Assembly: GCA_036346275.1 (NCBI GenBank)
Contig: CM070723.1
Coordinates: 53,150,743 to 53,214,742, forward strand
Direction: 5' to 3'
Length of the DNA stretch: 64,000 bases
From: Otatea glauca
Taxonomy: Eukaryota; Streptophyta; Magnoliopsida; Poales; Poaceae
Under the pieces are notes generated by a model. The model had not been told where the DNA came from. It ran no database searches and saw only the letters and a list, made by a program, of their open reading frames with translations. This document shows positions 45,319 to 56,476 of this stretch, in pieces. A program made the position numbers and the translations under genes. Each line of letters starts with the position of its first letter. The stretch's first letter is position 1.

Positions 45319-46231
45319 CAAGGTTAGAAAATTCGGCGAAATTCGGTGATTTTTCGCCGAAATCTCGGATTTCGGACCCTCAAGAGATTGGAAATACCGG
45401 CCAAATTTAAAATTTTGAAAAAATTTGAAAATGCTACAGTGATTTCGAAAATTTCGGCATAATTAACCGGTTTTACAAATTTTATGGCAGGATTTCACAG
45501 GAATGGCATCAATAACATAAAAGAAAGTGATCTTCAATGATAATTTGTCCAAAAAGTTAATTTTTGAGATATTTTAAAGTTTTGATAGAAAAACTATCGG
45601 AATTGTATAAAATTGAGAAAGCCTTTTCATGAAAAATTTGTGATACCATCATAAGACACCTAGGATCATACAGAAATTTTTTGAAAATATTTGAACTTCG
45701 TTTTTTATGTTTTAAAAATAAAAAACAGAATTAGCATAAACAAGGCAGTAACCGTGTTAGAATTTTATAAATTTCTTCATGTTTGATAATCATCTTCAAT
45801 TTTTATGAGAAGTTAATAATTCTCTCATAACCCTTCTGTAAAAGTTTCAGAAAATTTGAACCTGTTTTGGCTACTCAATCAAAAATTCTAAACGGTATAA
45901 ACACACGCTCTGAAGTCCGAAAACTGTGAAGTACCACATTCACATTTCTTGGGATTTTTTTTTATGTTTGATCATGATCTAAAAATTTTATGAGAATATC
46001 ATCGATGCTTTCCAACTATGTACAAATTTTTTTATAATTTTTGCATGCTCGAAACTATTAAAAAAAATGTAATGTGAAGTAGCACTTCCACATTTTTTGA
46101 GATTTTTTTATGGTTGATAATGATCTCAAATTTTATGAGAATATAATCAATGCTTTACAAACATCCAAAAAAATTTCCATAATTGTTTCATACTTATAAC
46201 TATGAAATACAAAATTTGAAAGAAAACATCA

Positions 46232-46302
46232 TGGCTAGGATTTGAACCCAGGACCTTTTGTTTGCTAGCCTTAACATCTACCACTAAGCTAGAGTTATTG
46301 CT
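46232..46302 (-). tRNA. tRNA-like sequence (degenerate, probably a tRNA pseudogene or SINE-type Pol III core)
   Basis: On minus, tagcttagtggtaga (plus 46277-46291) fits the tRNA A box and gggttcaaatcc (plus 46238-46249) fits the B box, with tRNA-like spacing. The T-arm stem and flanking tcctagcc look normal, but the 5' acceptor strand does not pair with the 3' strand and no convincing anticodon stem forms. It lies inside the hAT remnant, so it is not called a functional tRNA. Confidence 0.4.
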
Positions 46303-46497
46303 GGCTTCTAGGTCTGAGAATTAAGCGCTCTGCCTTTGCTTCACAGAGACACAGACCTCAATTATTGCTCTTTGCTTTACAGAAGAGATACAGACCTCAT
46401 TTCACATGCGTCCAATGTTCATTCCTTTTCATTTTCCTCTGATTCTCTGCCTCTCCAAGCACAAGCGACTGCGTCTCTCTCGAATCCGGCCAAATCC

Positions 46498-46602
46498 GAG
46501 CAAGTTCGGGCCTCTGCAGCGACATTTCGGCTAGAAGGAGCGAAATTTCGGGCCTCTACAGCGAAATTTCGGGAGTATTTTGCGAAATTTCGGCCGAATC
46601 AC
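46498..46602 (+). repeat. 21-bp tandem repeat, about five copies
   Basis: Units start at 46498, 46519, 46540, 46561 and 46582, exactly 21 bases apart, with consensus gcgaaatttcgg followed by a variable nine bases. In the open frame 46336-46656 this gives a 7-residue repeat (for example ATFRLEG, AKFRAST, AKFREYF). It lies in the 5' half of the hAT remnant. The same gaaattcgg phrases occur at the proposed hAT left end (45330). Confidence 0.85.
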
Positions 46603-47014
46603 AAAATCGCCAGTAAGTCAGTTTTCTCGACAAAACTTGATTTTTTTTCAGTTTAATTCATGTATTTTGGTCTGTAGAATGAAGATGAAGAAAGCTTCTT
46701 TGTGTATTACATTAAAGTACATCGCTTCAAAAGCCTGAACATGTAACACATTCTCAATATCTGTTAAGGCTTCACTGGACTCAGTGTCACCGACCACATT
46801 CTCTCCTAACTTCCAAGACAAAACTTAATGGCAGCATTTCCTGATTCATGTAATAGCAGAGCAAGGTAATGGTATATATCGAATTTGATCGACAACAAAA
46901 ACATAAGAGCTTAACAGGTTCATGTAATGAAAAACCAACTAGGATCCAGTAAATGCCAAGATAGCAAAAGCAAGAAATTACCAAGTTCTAATGAGTCATG
47001 AGCCCTAAAGCCAT

Positions 47015-48270
47015 ATTATTCTAATCTATACTTCTAGACAAAGCATAACCGATTGAGTTATGCAAAGCTGCAGCAGCTTGTGTTCATGCACTACAACCTG
47101 CGACTTCGTTTACGGGACTACGAATCCACCCGTGATGCTCAGGACGAAGACCCACTCGATAGGCTCATTGAGAGTGCGATGCATCCTGGTACTAATCCTA
47201 TGGCAGAGTGGTTCGACCTGTGTAGGTCTGGTGGAGAGCCCCTATTGGACGAGGATAGTGGGATTGATCCAACTCTCCCAGCGAGATTCGTGGTAGACTT
47301 CATCCGACCAGAAGAGATGAATAAGGCCACAGGTAACTAACATAATTATTTACCTTTCTACTTGTGCATCATGTATCTTGAAACCTCACAACGATGTTAA
47401 TATTACTTTCAATTGGTCATAGGCGGGAAGAATCTCTCAGATTGGGTCGAGTTCGCGGTCGGTGACACACACAAAGGGAAGAGAAAGCGTGCTAGCAACA
47501 CCGACGACGACCACACACTGGCAGGAGCTTTACGTGGTTTGGAGAAGTTATCGAGGAGCCAGCTTGCCAAGGGAAAAGGAAGAGAGCTAGTAGATGATGA
47601 GCCTGCTGTCAGCAGCGATGACGAAACAAAAACTTCTGATAATGAGCAGAGTCTCAGTAGTGGTTCAATGACAAAGTCAGACTCTCCCAGCGATGATGGA
47701 ACAAAAACTGACCAGAATACCATGCGCTTCCATTCACAGCCATAATCTCCACCAACATCACAACATGGTGTTAGCCTCTCGAGGAGGGGCTCACAGAGAC
47801 AGACCCGTAGTAAAGGGAAAGGCACGTCGAGTGGTGGGGGTGAGCGATAGGAAGCATAGCCACAGGATGACACAGGCTCATGGTATAGCAGTCAGTCTTC
47901 CAGCCATTTGGGGTTCTCAACTGAGCATAGTGGGTATGGTTCAATACCCTATGGAGGAGATCAGGGTGCGTATGGTTACAGACAAAGTGTTGATGGATCT
48001 AGCATGTCTTCGCTATTTAACTACACTGATCCATACGTAGATCTGTACGCACGGTACTCATCTGTTAGTGTCAGGTATATTTTCCAGTCCGAGAAACCTT
48101 GTGCCTGGGAGTTTCATTACGAACATTTGAAGTCTGCCTGGCTACCACGGGACATGACCTGGAAGAATACAAGCAACAACATGAGAGAAGGTATCATGAG
48201 GTCATTGTCGACAACGGGAGGTGGAGTTTCAACCACAGGCGTACTACTACTCGTAGGTACGTCATGCAAA
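47015..48270 (+). pseudogene. hAT-superfamily transposase, C-terminal dimerisation region and tail
   Basis: A frameshifted 'LIYTSRQ' followed by 'NRLSYAKLQQLVFMHYNLRLRLRD' (about 47015-47115) is the hAT C-terminal dimerisation block; 'DPLDRLIESAMHPG', 'NPMAEWFDL' and 'ARFVVDFIRPEE' continue it to 47337. After an intron-like gap, 47424-47745 is an acidic Ser/Lys-rich tail ('GKRKRASNTDDDHTLAG'), then, after stops, a Tyr/Gly/Ser-rich tail (47880-48060) and 'HEVIVDNGRWSFNHRRT' near 48200. The N-terminal BED finger and RNase H-like core are absent. hAT transposases cut and paste elements with 8-bp duplications; this copy could not. The MITE at 14156 belongs to the same superfamily but shows no clear end similarity to it. 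Confidence 0.8.
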
Positions 48271-48747
48271 TATATATTAATTTTATTCTCATATGCACAG
48301 ATCTCTCAAACGCTTAGCATTTGTTGGTACACTTGAAGAATTAATTAGACCCTTTTAGTTTGAAGGTTAGAGTGGCCAAACTTTTATACGAACATTAATG
48401 TTACATCAAGACTATCTTCTAAAATTTTCAAAAATTTCTAACGTGGTTAGAACCATTTTTCATTTTGTTTGAATGTGCCGGTAAGCCTTTTAACAGGACA
48501 GTAGCACTGTTTTAATTTTCAAAAATTCATGAAGCTTGATAATCATCTGAAAATTTTGTGAGAACATTAGTTATGGATCATAACCATGCACAAAAAACTT
48601 CAACAGTTTGTAAATTGATTTGTACCATTTTTAATTCGGATCAAACTTGTCGATCAGTGTCTTATCAGGATAGCATCACTCTCTAAATTTTTAAAAATTC
48701 CTCCAATGTGATAATCAGATGAAATTTTTGTGAGAACATCAGTAATG

Positions 48748-49687
48748 TGTCAGGAACTGACGAGTACTCGTACCATGGGTACCCCAACGGCCCGGAGTAA
48801 CGAACGGGCCGCCCCAAGATCGACTCCGACCAAAGGACCGTGGGGCCACGAGGGACACTCATCCCCGACCTAACGAGCTGCCTCACGCTCGTCCCTGACC
48901 TGACGAGCTTCCCCAAGCTCATCTCGGACTCGATGGGGCGGCCGACCCCTGCCACGGGTCGGGCTCCCCACGAGCTCCGACCAAGCTAAAGCGATCTCCG
49001 CCGCAGGCCACGTGTCAGACCTCCGCCGGCCATTAGCCACATGCCCCGCGGACACAACGGCTCAGAGTGACTATGCGGGGGCAGGTGGCTCCTTCCCGAG
49101 GTAGCGGGGAGGTCGCCAAAGTCAAGCCCCGGTCTCATCGACCGGACACGCACGGTGCGAAGACGCGCTCCCTCCCGAGGCAAGCGCCCGGCGCCGACAG
49201 GACTTGCGGAGGCGGTGCGCTATTTCCCAAGGAAACGACAAACTGCTCTGCTGAGCAAGTTCACCAACCCGGCATAGGGTGAGGCAGACGCTGAATCGCC
49301 AAGACGAAGGACCAGAGTTCCCAGCACAGCATAGATCACCTCATCTCTTTCTCTCCCAATTTCCCATGTAACTTGCCCCCTCCGGCTATATAAAGGGAGG
49401 CAGGACCCTCCAAGGAGGGAGGGAGGAAAAAGAAAAGAGCGCCCTCCTCTTGGTCTTCTCAAATAGGCTGTTCTTGCTCTCACATTCTTGAGCTCTCAAC
49501 TCCCATTTGTAAAAACCGTGCAGCCATCTGCACCTAAGGCAATACACCACCACCACACGAACTGGAGTAGGGACTTTCGGCCCGAACCAGTATACGTCTT
49601 GGGCTCCCGAGTCTAACCATTCAAGGAGAGGGAACGCGCGGCCCCTTAGACTTAAAAATTCACTCGCCGGTGCCCGAAACGCCGATA
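48748..49687 (+). repeat. 5' LTR of the Tat retrotransposon
   Basis: Starts tgtcaggaactgacg and ends just before the PBS. It contains a TATA box (ctatataaa, 49386-49394), followed by gggaggcaggaccctcc and a pyrimidine-rich leader. The expected terminal CA reads TA (ccgata). The first 200 bases have no counterpart in the 3' LTR. Confidence 0.8.
49386..49394 (+). promoter_or_regulatory. TATA box of the 5' LTR
   Basis: ctatataaa in a GC-rich context, with a likely transcription start about 30 bases downstream. This is the U3/R transition. The surviving 3' LTR ends before the matching position. Confidence 0.7.
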
Positions 49688-49689
49688 GT

Positions 49690-49707
49690 TGGTGCGCCAG
49701 GTAGGGG
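49690..49707 (+). other. Primer binding site
   Basis: tggtgcgccaggtagggg lies two bases after the LTR end. It begins with TGG, complementary to a tRNA CCA end, and the same kind of PBS is known in grass RIRE2-like elements. I do not assign the tRNA. Confidence 0.7.
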
Positions 49708-49710
49708 TGT

Positions 49711-51557
49711 TTGCTCGTCCTCATCATCATCTCGGGATTCCCATTCGCTTCCTTGATGGCTTCCTTCACCCGCGATGACGTCTTCGCGTCAAGGAGCTGG
49801 ATCCGCTTCGGCTCCCTCGACTTCGTCGCCACTTCAGCGGGAGAGCTCATACTCGTCCCCGCCACCTTCCGAGACCAGGCATCCGCTGGGAACCTGGACT
49901 CCATCTCCGGCGATCTCGGCAACCTCCGGCTCGAGGCTCCCATGCGAACCTCGGAGCTGGAACCCACCAAGCCCTGCACCGTCTCTAGCAACGACACCCG
50001 TGAGCTCAGGCAGGTGACTATGTCACCTCCCGCGGGCTTGCGCCTCGTGGCAATGACCGGTAATATGCTGGCCTCTATCCACGACTTGCTGGAGGACTCC
50101 TCCAGCCACGACTCTAGCTCTGACGCGGAGCACGTTGCCAGCCGGCCGCACTCTCGCGAGTGCAACATGGCGGGTATGGTCGACCCGACCGCAACCCCCA
50201 CGACTACGGGAGTCCTCATCCAGCGCACCAGAGCGCAGGAAGAGGAATATCAGCGCGAGCGTGCTGAACGCACCCAAGTTCACCGCGCCGAGCTCCAACA
50301 ACAGCGCGAGGAGCTGGAGGCCCGAAGGGTCGAGCTCGACAAACTCCAGGCCGACCTGGAGCAAAGTTAGCCTGAGCCTCCACTCGCGCCTGGCGCCGCG
50401 CGTGGACGCGCGCGTCAGGTACATTACCAGCTGGCAGAGGAATCCGACGGCCCTCCGTTCTTCCCTCACGTGAGCCAAAACGTGGCCGCGGCCGCAATGC
50501 TGCTCCGTGGCATTCCCGAGCCGGACGACCCGGAGGCCAAGGCGACATACCAGGACCTCCGGGGGCTGGTCGAACGCGCTGTTGTGCAACACATGCAGGG
50601 CTCCGGCTCCCACCAGTCGGGTGCCTCCTCCAGTCACTCGAGCCACACCGCCGCTCGGAACCGGCTGGGTTCGGCAAAGACGGCGGCACAGCGCCAATGG
50701 CCCCTGGCCTCGCACACCCCGGTGCGCCAGCGCCTCGGCAACGACTACGACGCCCGCGCCACCATCGAGGCGCAAAAGCGCGCGACAAAGCGGCCGATCA
50801 CGGTCGTGAGACAATGATCGCGCGACAATCGCGGCCCGAGCCCCGATGGTCCAGGACCACGGGCCTTCTGTTAGGGGATCCGCTACGCGGATTTCCCCGC
50901 CAGCTTCAGGGCACCGACCAACATAGCCAAATATACTAGGGCAACGAACCCCGGCGTATGGCTGGAAGATTACTGGCTCGCATGCCGGGCGGGAGGAGTT
51001 GCGGATGACCTCTTTATCATCCAGTACCTTCTCATCTACCTTGCGGACTCTACTCGAGCTTGGCTCGAGTACTTGCCAGCAAAAACTATCAAGAACAGGG
51101 CCGACTTAAAGAGCCTCTTCGTCGGAAACTTCCAGGGCACTTACAAGTGCCGGAAACTCTGGGACTCAAGAGGCGCAAGCGCCTACGGGAGGACTCTCGG
51201 GACTACATCCAGCTTCTCCGACAATGCAGCGAGCTCCTCGACATCTCCGACGCCGATGTCGTCGGGCGTTCATCTACGCACCTCTCGCAAGGCCTTGGTG
51301 CACAACGGGCTGCGTCAAGCCCGAACCACCAAGGAGCTCTTGGACATCGCCACCAACCACGCCTGCGGTGAAGAGGCCGTGGGGCCATCTTCAAAAGGGA
51401 AAGGCCAAGCAAGAGCCGGCGCTCAAGCGGATCCTCCCGGCCGCCGACAAGCGAGGCGGCAAGGAAACAGGCCGAAGGCCGCCTGGTCGCGGCTACCGAC
51501 CACCCTGCCAAGCTGCAAGCGTGACCGGCTGTCGCGCCCGACCACTTCGAAAAGCTG
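49711..51557 (+). pseudogene. gag of the Tat retrotransposon
   Basis: The first open stretch (49711-50370, 219 aa; a likely native start is Met at 49756, 'MASFTRDDVF') ends in a Gln/Glu/Arg-rich coiled coil ('EEYQRERAERTQVHRAELQQ'). After a stop it continues 50380-50817 ('HVSQNVAAAAMLLRGIPEPD'). The capsid core follows at about 50880-51200 ('ADFPASFRAPTNIAKY', 'NPGVWLEDYWLACRAGG', 'ADSTRAWLEYLPAKTI', 'FVGNFQGTYKC') in shifted frames. A zinc-knuckle-like region is not obvious. Gag forms the particle that packages the element RNA; this copy has at least three frameshifts. Confidence 0.8.
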
Positions 51558-52530
51558 ATGGAGTGCCCGTGCCCGCACCACGAGTTCCCCGTCAAGCGCA
51601 AGTACCGGGACTGCCAAGCCCTGAAACGCTTCCTCTCTGGCACCCCCACGACGTCACGGGGTAAGGGAAAGAAGCCAGACCTGGCCCCACGGGCCGAGGA
51701 AAAGAGGGCTGACGCCGAGTTCCCAGAACCCGACGGCTACCTGATGATCTTTGGCGGACCGGCGTCCTACACCGACAAGCAGCAGCTCAAGCTCGCCTTC
51801 CGTGAGGTCCACACGGCAACTCCTGCCGTCCCCCAATACCTTCGCTGGTCGGAATTTCCGATCACCTTCGACCGGACCGACAATCCCGACCACATTCCGC
51901 AGTCAGGGAGATATCCGCTGGTGGTCGACCCCATCGTGGGAACAAAGCGCCTGACCAAGGTGCTCATGGACGGAGGCAGCGGTCTCAACATCCTATACGT
52001 TGAGACGCTTGACGCTATGGGGGTCCCCTGCTCGAGCCTCCGGCCGAGCAAGGCGCCCTTCCACGGTGTCATTCCAGGCCAGCAGGCCCACCCACTCGGG
52101 CAGGTCGACCTACCCGTGACTTTCGGAGGACCGGACAACTTTCGTACCGAAACCATCACCTTCGAGGTGGTGGATTTCCCGGCTCCTACCATGCCATTCT
52201 GGGGAGGCCACGCTACGCCAAGTTCATGTTGGTCCCTAGCTACACCTACCTAAAGCTAAAGATGCCTGGGCCACGGGGAGTAATCACCGTGGCCTCATCT
52301 TTTCAGCTTGCCTACAACTGCGAGCGAAGCAGCTACGAGTTGGCATCAGCGGTCATCGCCTCAGCCGAACTCGCAAACCTCCGGGGGGAAACCTCCGAGT
52401 CCGCACCCGACATTGGCAAGTCAGGGTCCGGATCCTTCAAGTTCGCCGAGGAAACGAAGGAGGTTGCGGTCGATCCCAAGGATCCGGCCAAAACCGTGCG
52501 GGTTGGAGCCGCGCTCCCCGCCAAATAGGA
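51558..52530 (+). pseudogene. Aspartic protease region of the Tat polyprotein
   Basis: The frame 51558-52253 holds 'CPCPHHEFPVKRKYRDC', 'GYLMIFGGPASY' and the protease active site 'TKVLMDGGSGLNILY' (about 51954-51998); the usual DTG/DSG triad reads DGG followed by S, as in other Tat elements. The continuation 'RTETITFEVVDFPAPTMPFWG' shifts frame near 52200 to 'MLVPSYTYLKLKMPGPRGVITV' (52226-52528), which ends at a TAG. It would release the mature Gag and Pol proteins. Confidence 0.85.
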
Positions 52531-53490
52531 AAGCGCGCTCGTCGACTTCCTCCGCGCCAACCGAGACATCTTCGCATGGAGGTCATCCGACATGCCAGGA
52601 ATCCCAAGGGAGGTCGCCGAGCACTCCTTAAACATCCAACCAGGCTCAAGGCCGGTCGCCCAACGCCTGCGTCGCTTCGATGAGGAAAAACGCAGGGTCA
52701 TAGGGGAAGAGATCGCCAAGCTCTTGGCCGCAGGGTTTGTGAAGGAAGTCCGTCACCCCGAGTGGCAGGCTAACCCTGTCCTTGTAAAAAAGAAAAATAG
52801 GCAATGGAGGATGTGCGTTGACTACACGAGCATGAACAAGGCAGTCCCTAGGACCCGTTCCCTTTGCCCCGCATCGACCAAGTCGTCGACTCCACTACAG
52901 GGTGCGAATCACTGTCCTTTTTGGATGCCTACTCGGGCTACCACCAGGCGGTGAAGGAGTCCGACCAGCTCGCAACCTCCTTCATCACCCCGTTCGGCTC
53001 GTTCTGTTACGTAACGATGCCATTTGGTCTAAAAAACGCGGCCGCTACATACCAGCGATGTATGCAAGCGTGCTTCGGTGACCAGATTGGCCGTAACCTC
53101 GAGGCGTACGTCGATGACATCGTCGTCAAAACTAGGAAGGCCGATGACCTCATCCCCGACCTGGAGGAAACCTTTGCGAACCTCCGACGGTACCGGATAA
53201 GGCTCAACCCCGAGAAATACGTTTTCGGGGTCCCTAAAGGAAAGCTACTCGGCTTCATCGTCTCTGAGAGTGGCATCAAAGCCAACCGGGAGAAGATCTC
53301 GACGATATTAAAGATGGGCCCAGTCGGCAACCTGAAAGGGGTCCAAAAGCTAACCGGAAGCCTGGCAGCCTTAAGCCGTTTCGTGTCTCGCCTCGGCGAG
53401 CGCGGAATGCCGCTCTACAAGCTGCTCAAGAAGTCCGATCGATTCGGCTGGACCCAGGACAGGAGGCTCAGGAATCCCTCACCCGACTAA
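52531..53490 (+). pseudogene. Reverse transcriptase of the Tat polyprotein
   Basis: 52592-52954 begins 'MPGIPREVAEHSLNIQPGS' and reaches 'NPVLVKKKNRQWRMCVDYTSMNKA'. A frameshift near 52850 leads to 52864-53490: 'SFLDAYSGYHQ', 'TPFGSFCYVTMPFGLKNAAATYQR', and the catalytic motif YVDD at 53107-53118 ('LEAYVDDIVVKTR'). 'NPEKYVFGVPKGKLLGFIVSE' and the thumb 'KGVQKLTGSLAALSRF' follow. All core RT motifs are present; only the frame is broken. Confidence 0.95.
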
Positions 53491-53900
53491 AGGCTTTCCT
53501 GACCTCACCCCCAGTACTGGTCGTCCCGGCACTAGAAGAACCACTGCTCCTCTACATCGCCGCTACGACCCAAGTTGTCAGTGCGGCCCTCGTCGTAGAG
53601 CGAGCGGAAAAAGGCCATGTACTCAAGGTACAACGGCCAGTCTACTTCATCAGTGAAGTCCTCTCCGAGTCCAAAGCTGGGTACCCGCAGGTGCAGAAAC
53701 TGTTCTATGCGGTGCTCATCACGAAGAGGAAGTTGGTCCATTACTTCGATCGGCATCCCGTCAAAGTGGTGACCACGTCACCGCTTGGTAAAATCATCCA
53801 CAACCACGACGCCTCGGGAAGAATAGCCAAATGGGCGCTCGAGCTCAATGGCCACGACATATCATACGTTCCTCGAACGGCGATCAAATGTGAGCCTGGT
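53491..53900 (+). pseudogene. Ty3/gypsy RNase H domain
   Basis: After a frameshift near 53460 the reading gives 'KAFLTSPPVLVVPALEEPLLLYIAATTQVVSAALVVE', 'RPVYFISEVLSESKAGYPQ', 'KLFYAVLITKRKLVHYF' and 'HPVKVVTTSPLGKIIHN', the usual gypsy RNase H tether and domain. It removes RNA from the RNA:DNA hybrid. It leads directly into the second RNase H. Confidence 0.88.
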
Positions 53901-54654
53901 GACCGTCGCCGAGTGGACCGAAGCCCAATCGCCACCAGCACTTGAAGACCCCGAGTACTGGACAATGTACTTCGATGGGTCCTACACCAAGAACGGCGTG
54001 GGCGCGGGAGTCGTCATCGTTTCCCCACTCGGGAACAAGCTCCAGTACACCATTCGGCTGCTCTTCTATGCGACCAACAATGTCGCCGAGTACGAGGCCC
54101 TCGTCAACGGTCTCCGGATCGCTGCCGACCTTGGTGCTCGTCGGCTCTACGTTCACGGAGACTCCAAACTTGTCGTCGACCAAGTCATGAAGGCCGCGGA
54201 GCCCCGAGACGCCCGCATGGCCGCGTACTGCCGGGAAGTGCGCAAGCTCGAGGAAAGGTTCAAGGGTTTCGAGCTTCACCATAGCTACAGACACTACAAT
54301 GGTGAGGCCGATTACCTAGCCAATCTCGCCTCCGTAAGAGGTCCGATCCCACCTGGGATCTTCGTTTGCGATCTCCGACAGCCATCCATCCAAATGGTCT
54401 CGGCGTCCGAGCGGCCGTCCGACCTGTCCAAGGTAACCACTCCGACCGCCGAACGGTCGAACGTAGAGTCGCCCAGGTCAGGCCGCGACGTGCTGATGAC
54501 CAATTCCGACTGGAGGAAGCTCTTCGTCAACCGACTAACCGATGGATCGCTCCCCACCGACCCGACCGAGGCACGGCGCCTCGCTCGTCGGGCGAAGTCT
54601 TTCGTCATGGTTGGAGAAGACCTCTACAAAATAAGTCCCTCTGGAGTCCTCTAG
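53901..54654 (+). pseudogene. Additional archaeal-type RNase H (aRNH) domain
   Basis: The open frame 53848-54654 contains 'EYWTMYFDGSYTKNGVG' (catalytic Asp near 53972), 'NVAEYEALVNGLRIA' (Glu near 54090) and 'LYVHGDSKLVVDQV' (Asp near 54162), with 'HYNGEADYLANLA' at the end. This is a second, RNase HI-like domain downstream of the gypsy RNase H. Plant Tat elements are known to have gained it. The frame is intact for 268 codons and ends in TAG, where family members continue into integrase. Confidence 0.93.
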
Positions 54655-55746
54655 AAATGCGTTCTGGCCGACCAAGGGAGGCGACTGCTGCTCGACATCC
54701 ATGGTGGTGTCTGTGGTCACCACGCCGCACCCCGGTCCCTAGTGGGAAAAGCCTTCCGGCAAGGCTTCTACTGGCCGACCGCCGTGTCTGACGCCGAGCA
54801 AATCGTTCGCACCTGCGAGGGATGCCAATTCTTCGCCCGGCAAACGCATCTTCCGGCACAGGCCTTACAGATGATCCCCATCACATGGCCATTCGCGGTC
54901 TGGAGACTCGATCTGGTCGGGCCCTTCAAAAAGGCGCCTGGGGGCTTTACCCACCTCCTTGTCGCGTTGGATAAGTTCACCAAGTGGATAGAGGCCAAGT
55001 TAGTCGCCCGCATCACATCGGTGCAGGCGGTTACTTTCTTCCGCGACATCGTTTTTTGGTTCAGAGTCCCGAACTCCATCATCAACGACAACAGCACGCA
55101 GTTCACGGGGAGGGAATTCCTCGAGTTATACGACGACTTCAACATCCGTGTCGATTGGGCAGCCGTGGCCCATCCGCGGACCAACGGCCAGGTCGAGCGA
55201 GTGAACGACATGATTCTCTAGGGGCTCAAGCCACGAATCTTCCGTCGACTGAAGAAATTCGCGGGACGATGGGTGGCTGAGTTACCTTCCGTCCTCTGGA
55301 GCCTGCGGACCACACCGACCCGGTCGATCGGGTTTACACCATTCTTCATGGTGTTCGGTGTCGAAGCTGTCTTGCCAACCGACCTGGATTACGGTGCCCC
55401 GAGACTACAAGCCTTTGACGAGGCACGGGGGCTTGTCTCGCAACAAGACGCCATCGACCAACTCGGCGAGGCGCGTGACGTCGCCATTCTACGATCGGCC
55501 AAGTACCAATAAGCACTGCGACGCTACCACAGCCGTCAGGTCCGAGGCCGATCCTTCAACGTGGGCGACCTAGTCCTGTGCCAGGTTCAGTCCAGCCAAG
55601 ACAGGCACAAGCTCTCACCGCCGTGGGAAGGCCCCTTCACCGTCGTAGAGGTTCTCCGACCCGGCACCTTCCGACTCAAGGACACGGATGGCAACGTCAT
55701 CTCCAACGCGTGGAACTTAGAAAAGTTAAGGCGATTCTATCCCTAA
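54655..55746 (+). pseudogene. Integrase of the Tat polyprotein
   Basis: Zinc-binding region 'HGGVCGHH...CEGC' (54697-54830), then the catalytic core: 'WRLDLVGPF' (Asp near 54909), 'IINDNSTQF' (Asp near 55087) and 'NGQVERVN' (Glu near 55193). C-terminal part: 'GLKPRIFRRLKKF', 'FFMVFGVEAVLPTDLDYG', 'GDLVLCQVQSSQDRHKL', a GPF-type module ('WEGPFTVVEVLRPGTF') and 'NLEKLRRFYP' before the TAA at 55744. In-frame stops at about 54652, 55219 and 55510 interrupt an otherwise continuous frame. Confidence 0.95.
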
Positions 55747-55854
55747 AATTCTTTCTTGTCCCTCGCTCTTTTTTACCCCTCTACCGAGTACCCGGTCGCC
55801 ACGTGGCACTCGGGGGACACCAGTTGGCACACTCGTACGGGTCGCTTTTAGTCG

Positions 55855-56250
55855 GCGCACTCACGCGGGTCGGTGACTCAGCCGACCACAAGGTTCCTCC
55901 TAAAATGGTAACCCTCTCGACCCAAGTGCTACGGCCTACGCCCTAGCGGCTACGGTTGCTAAGTAGCGCTTTGCGGAAGAGGGAAGTGCCCATACGGAGC
56001 AACCCTCGGTCGGTCGGGAACACTCCTTTCTCGCGCGAATGCAGCCAGTTCACGCACTCACACGGTTCGGTGACACGGCCGACCACAAGGTTCCTCCTAG
56101 AGCGGTAACCCTCTCGACCCAAGTGCTACGGCCTACGCCCCAGCGGCTACGGTTGCCAAATAGCGCTTTGCGGTAGAAGGAATTGCTCTTACGGAAGCAA
56201 CCCTTGGTCGATCGGGAACACTCCTGTCCTGAGCAAGTGCGCATGAATGC
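55855..56250. repeat. Direct repeat of 198 bp, two copies, after pol
   Basis: Units start at about 55855 and 56053 with cgcactcac and share ccgaccacaaggttcctcct, tctcgacccaagtgctacgg and agcgctttgcgg. The stretch 55747-56470 has no coding frame of interest. Confidence 0.85.
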
Positions 56251-56476
56251 TTCGTAACCAAGTTCCTGTCCTCTTCACGCTTCCCTCGCAAATGGTAGCG
56301 CACCGACCTACGCTTGACCGACCCCTGCGGTTGCTAGAGCTATGGTCGCCGGGTGCTCATCATAGCAGGAAAGTGCTAAAGACAGACTGGAACTTGCCAA
56401 ACTTTGGATTATTGCATGCTAAAGTTTCTTACATCGCAAAAAGAAAAATATGCTAAGATTTTTTCTAACTTTCCTC

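Larger units (their letters stand above)
45319..48747 (+). mobile_element. hAT transposon remnant, internally deleted, right end not found
   Basis: A possible left end is caaggttagaaaattcggcg at 45319, preceded by gtggaggc (a candidate 8-bp duplication that cannot be tested). The region holds AT-rich degenerate repeats (ttgataatgatct, ttttatgagaat near 45490-46180 and again at 48540-48745), a coding stretch for a hAT transposase C-terminus (about 47015-48270), and nothing resembling the BED finger or catalytic core. The Tat retrotransposon begins at 48748, so the right end may have been carried beyond the window. Confidence 0.6.

Noticed and set aside
50023..50814. A 263-residue minus frame opposite gag
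   Set aside because: Shadow of the gag coding sequence, whose plus-strand reading matches known gag blocks.
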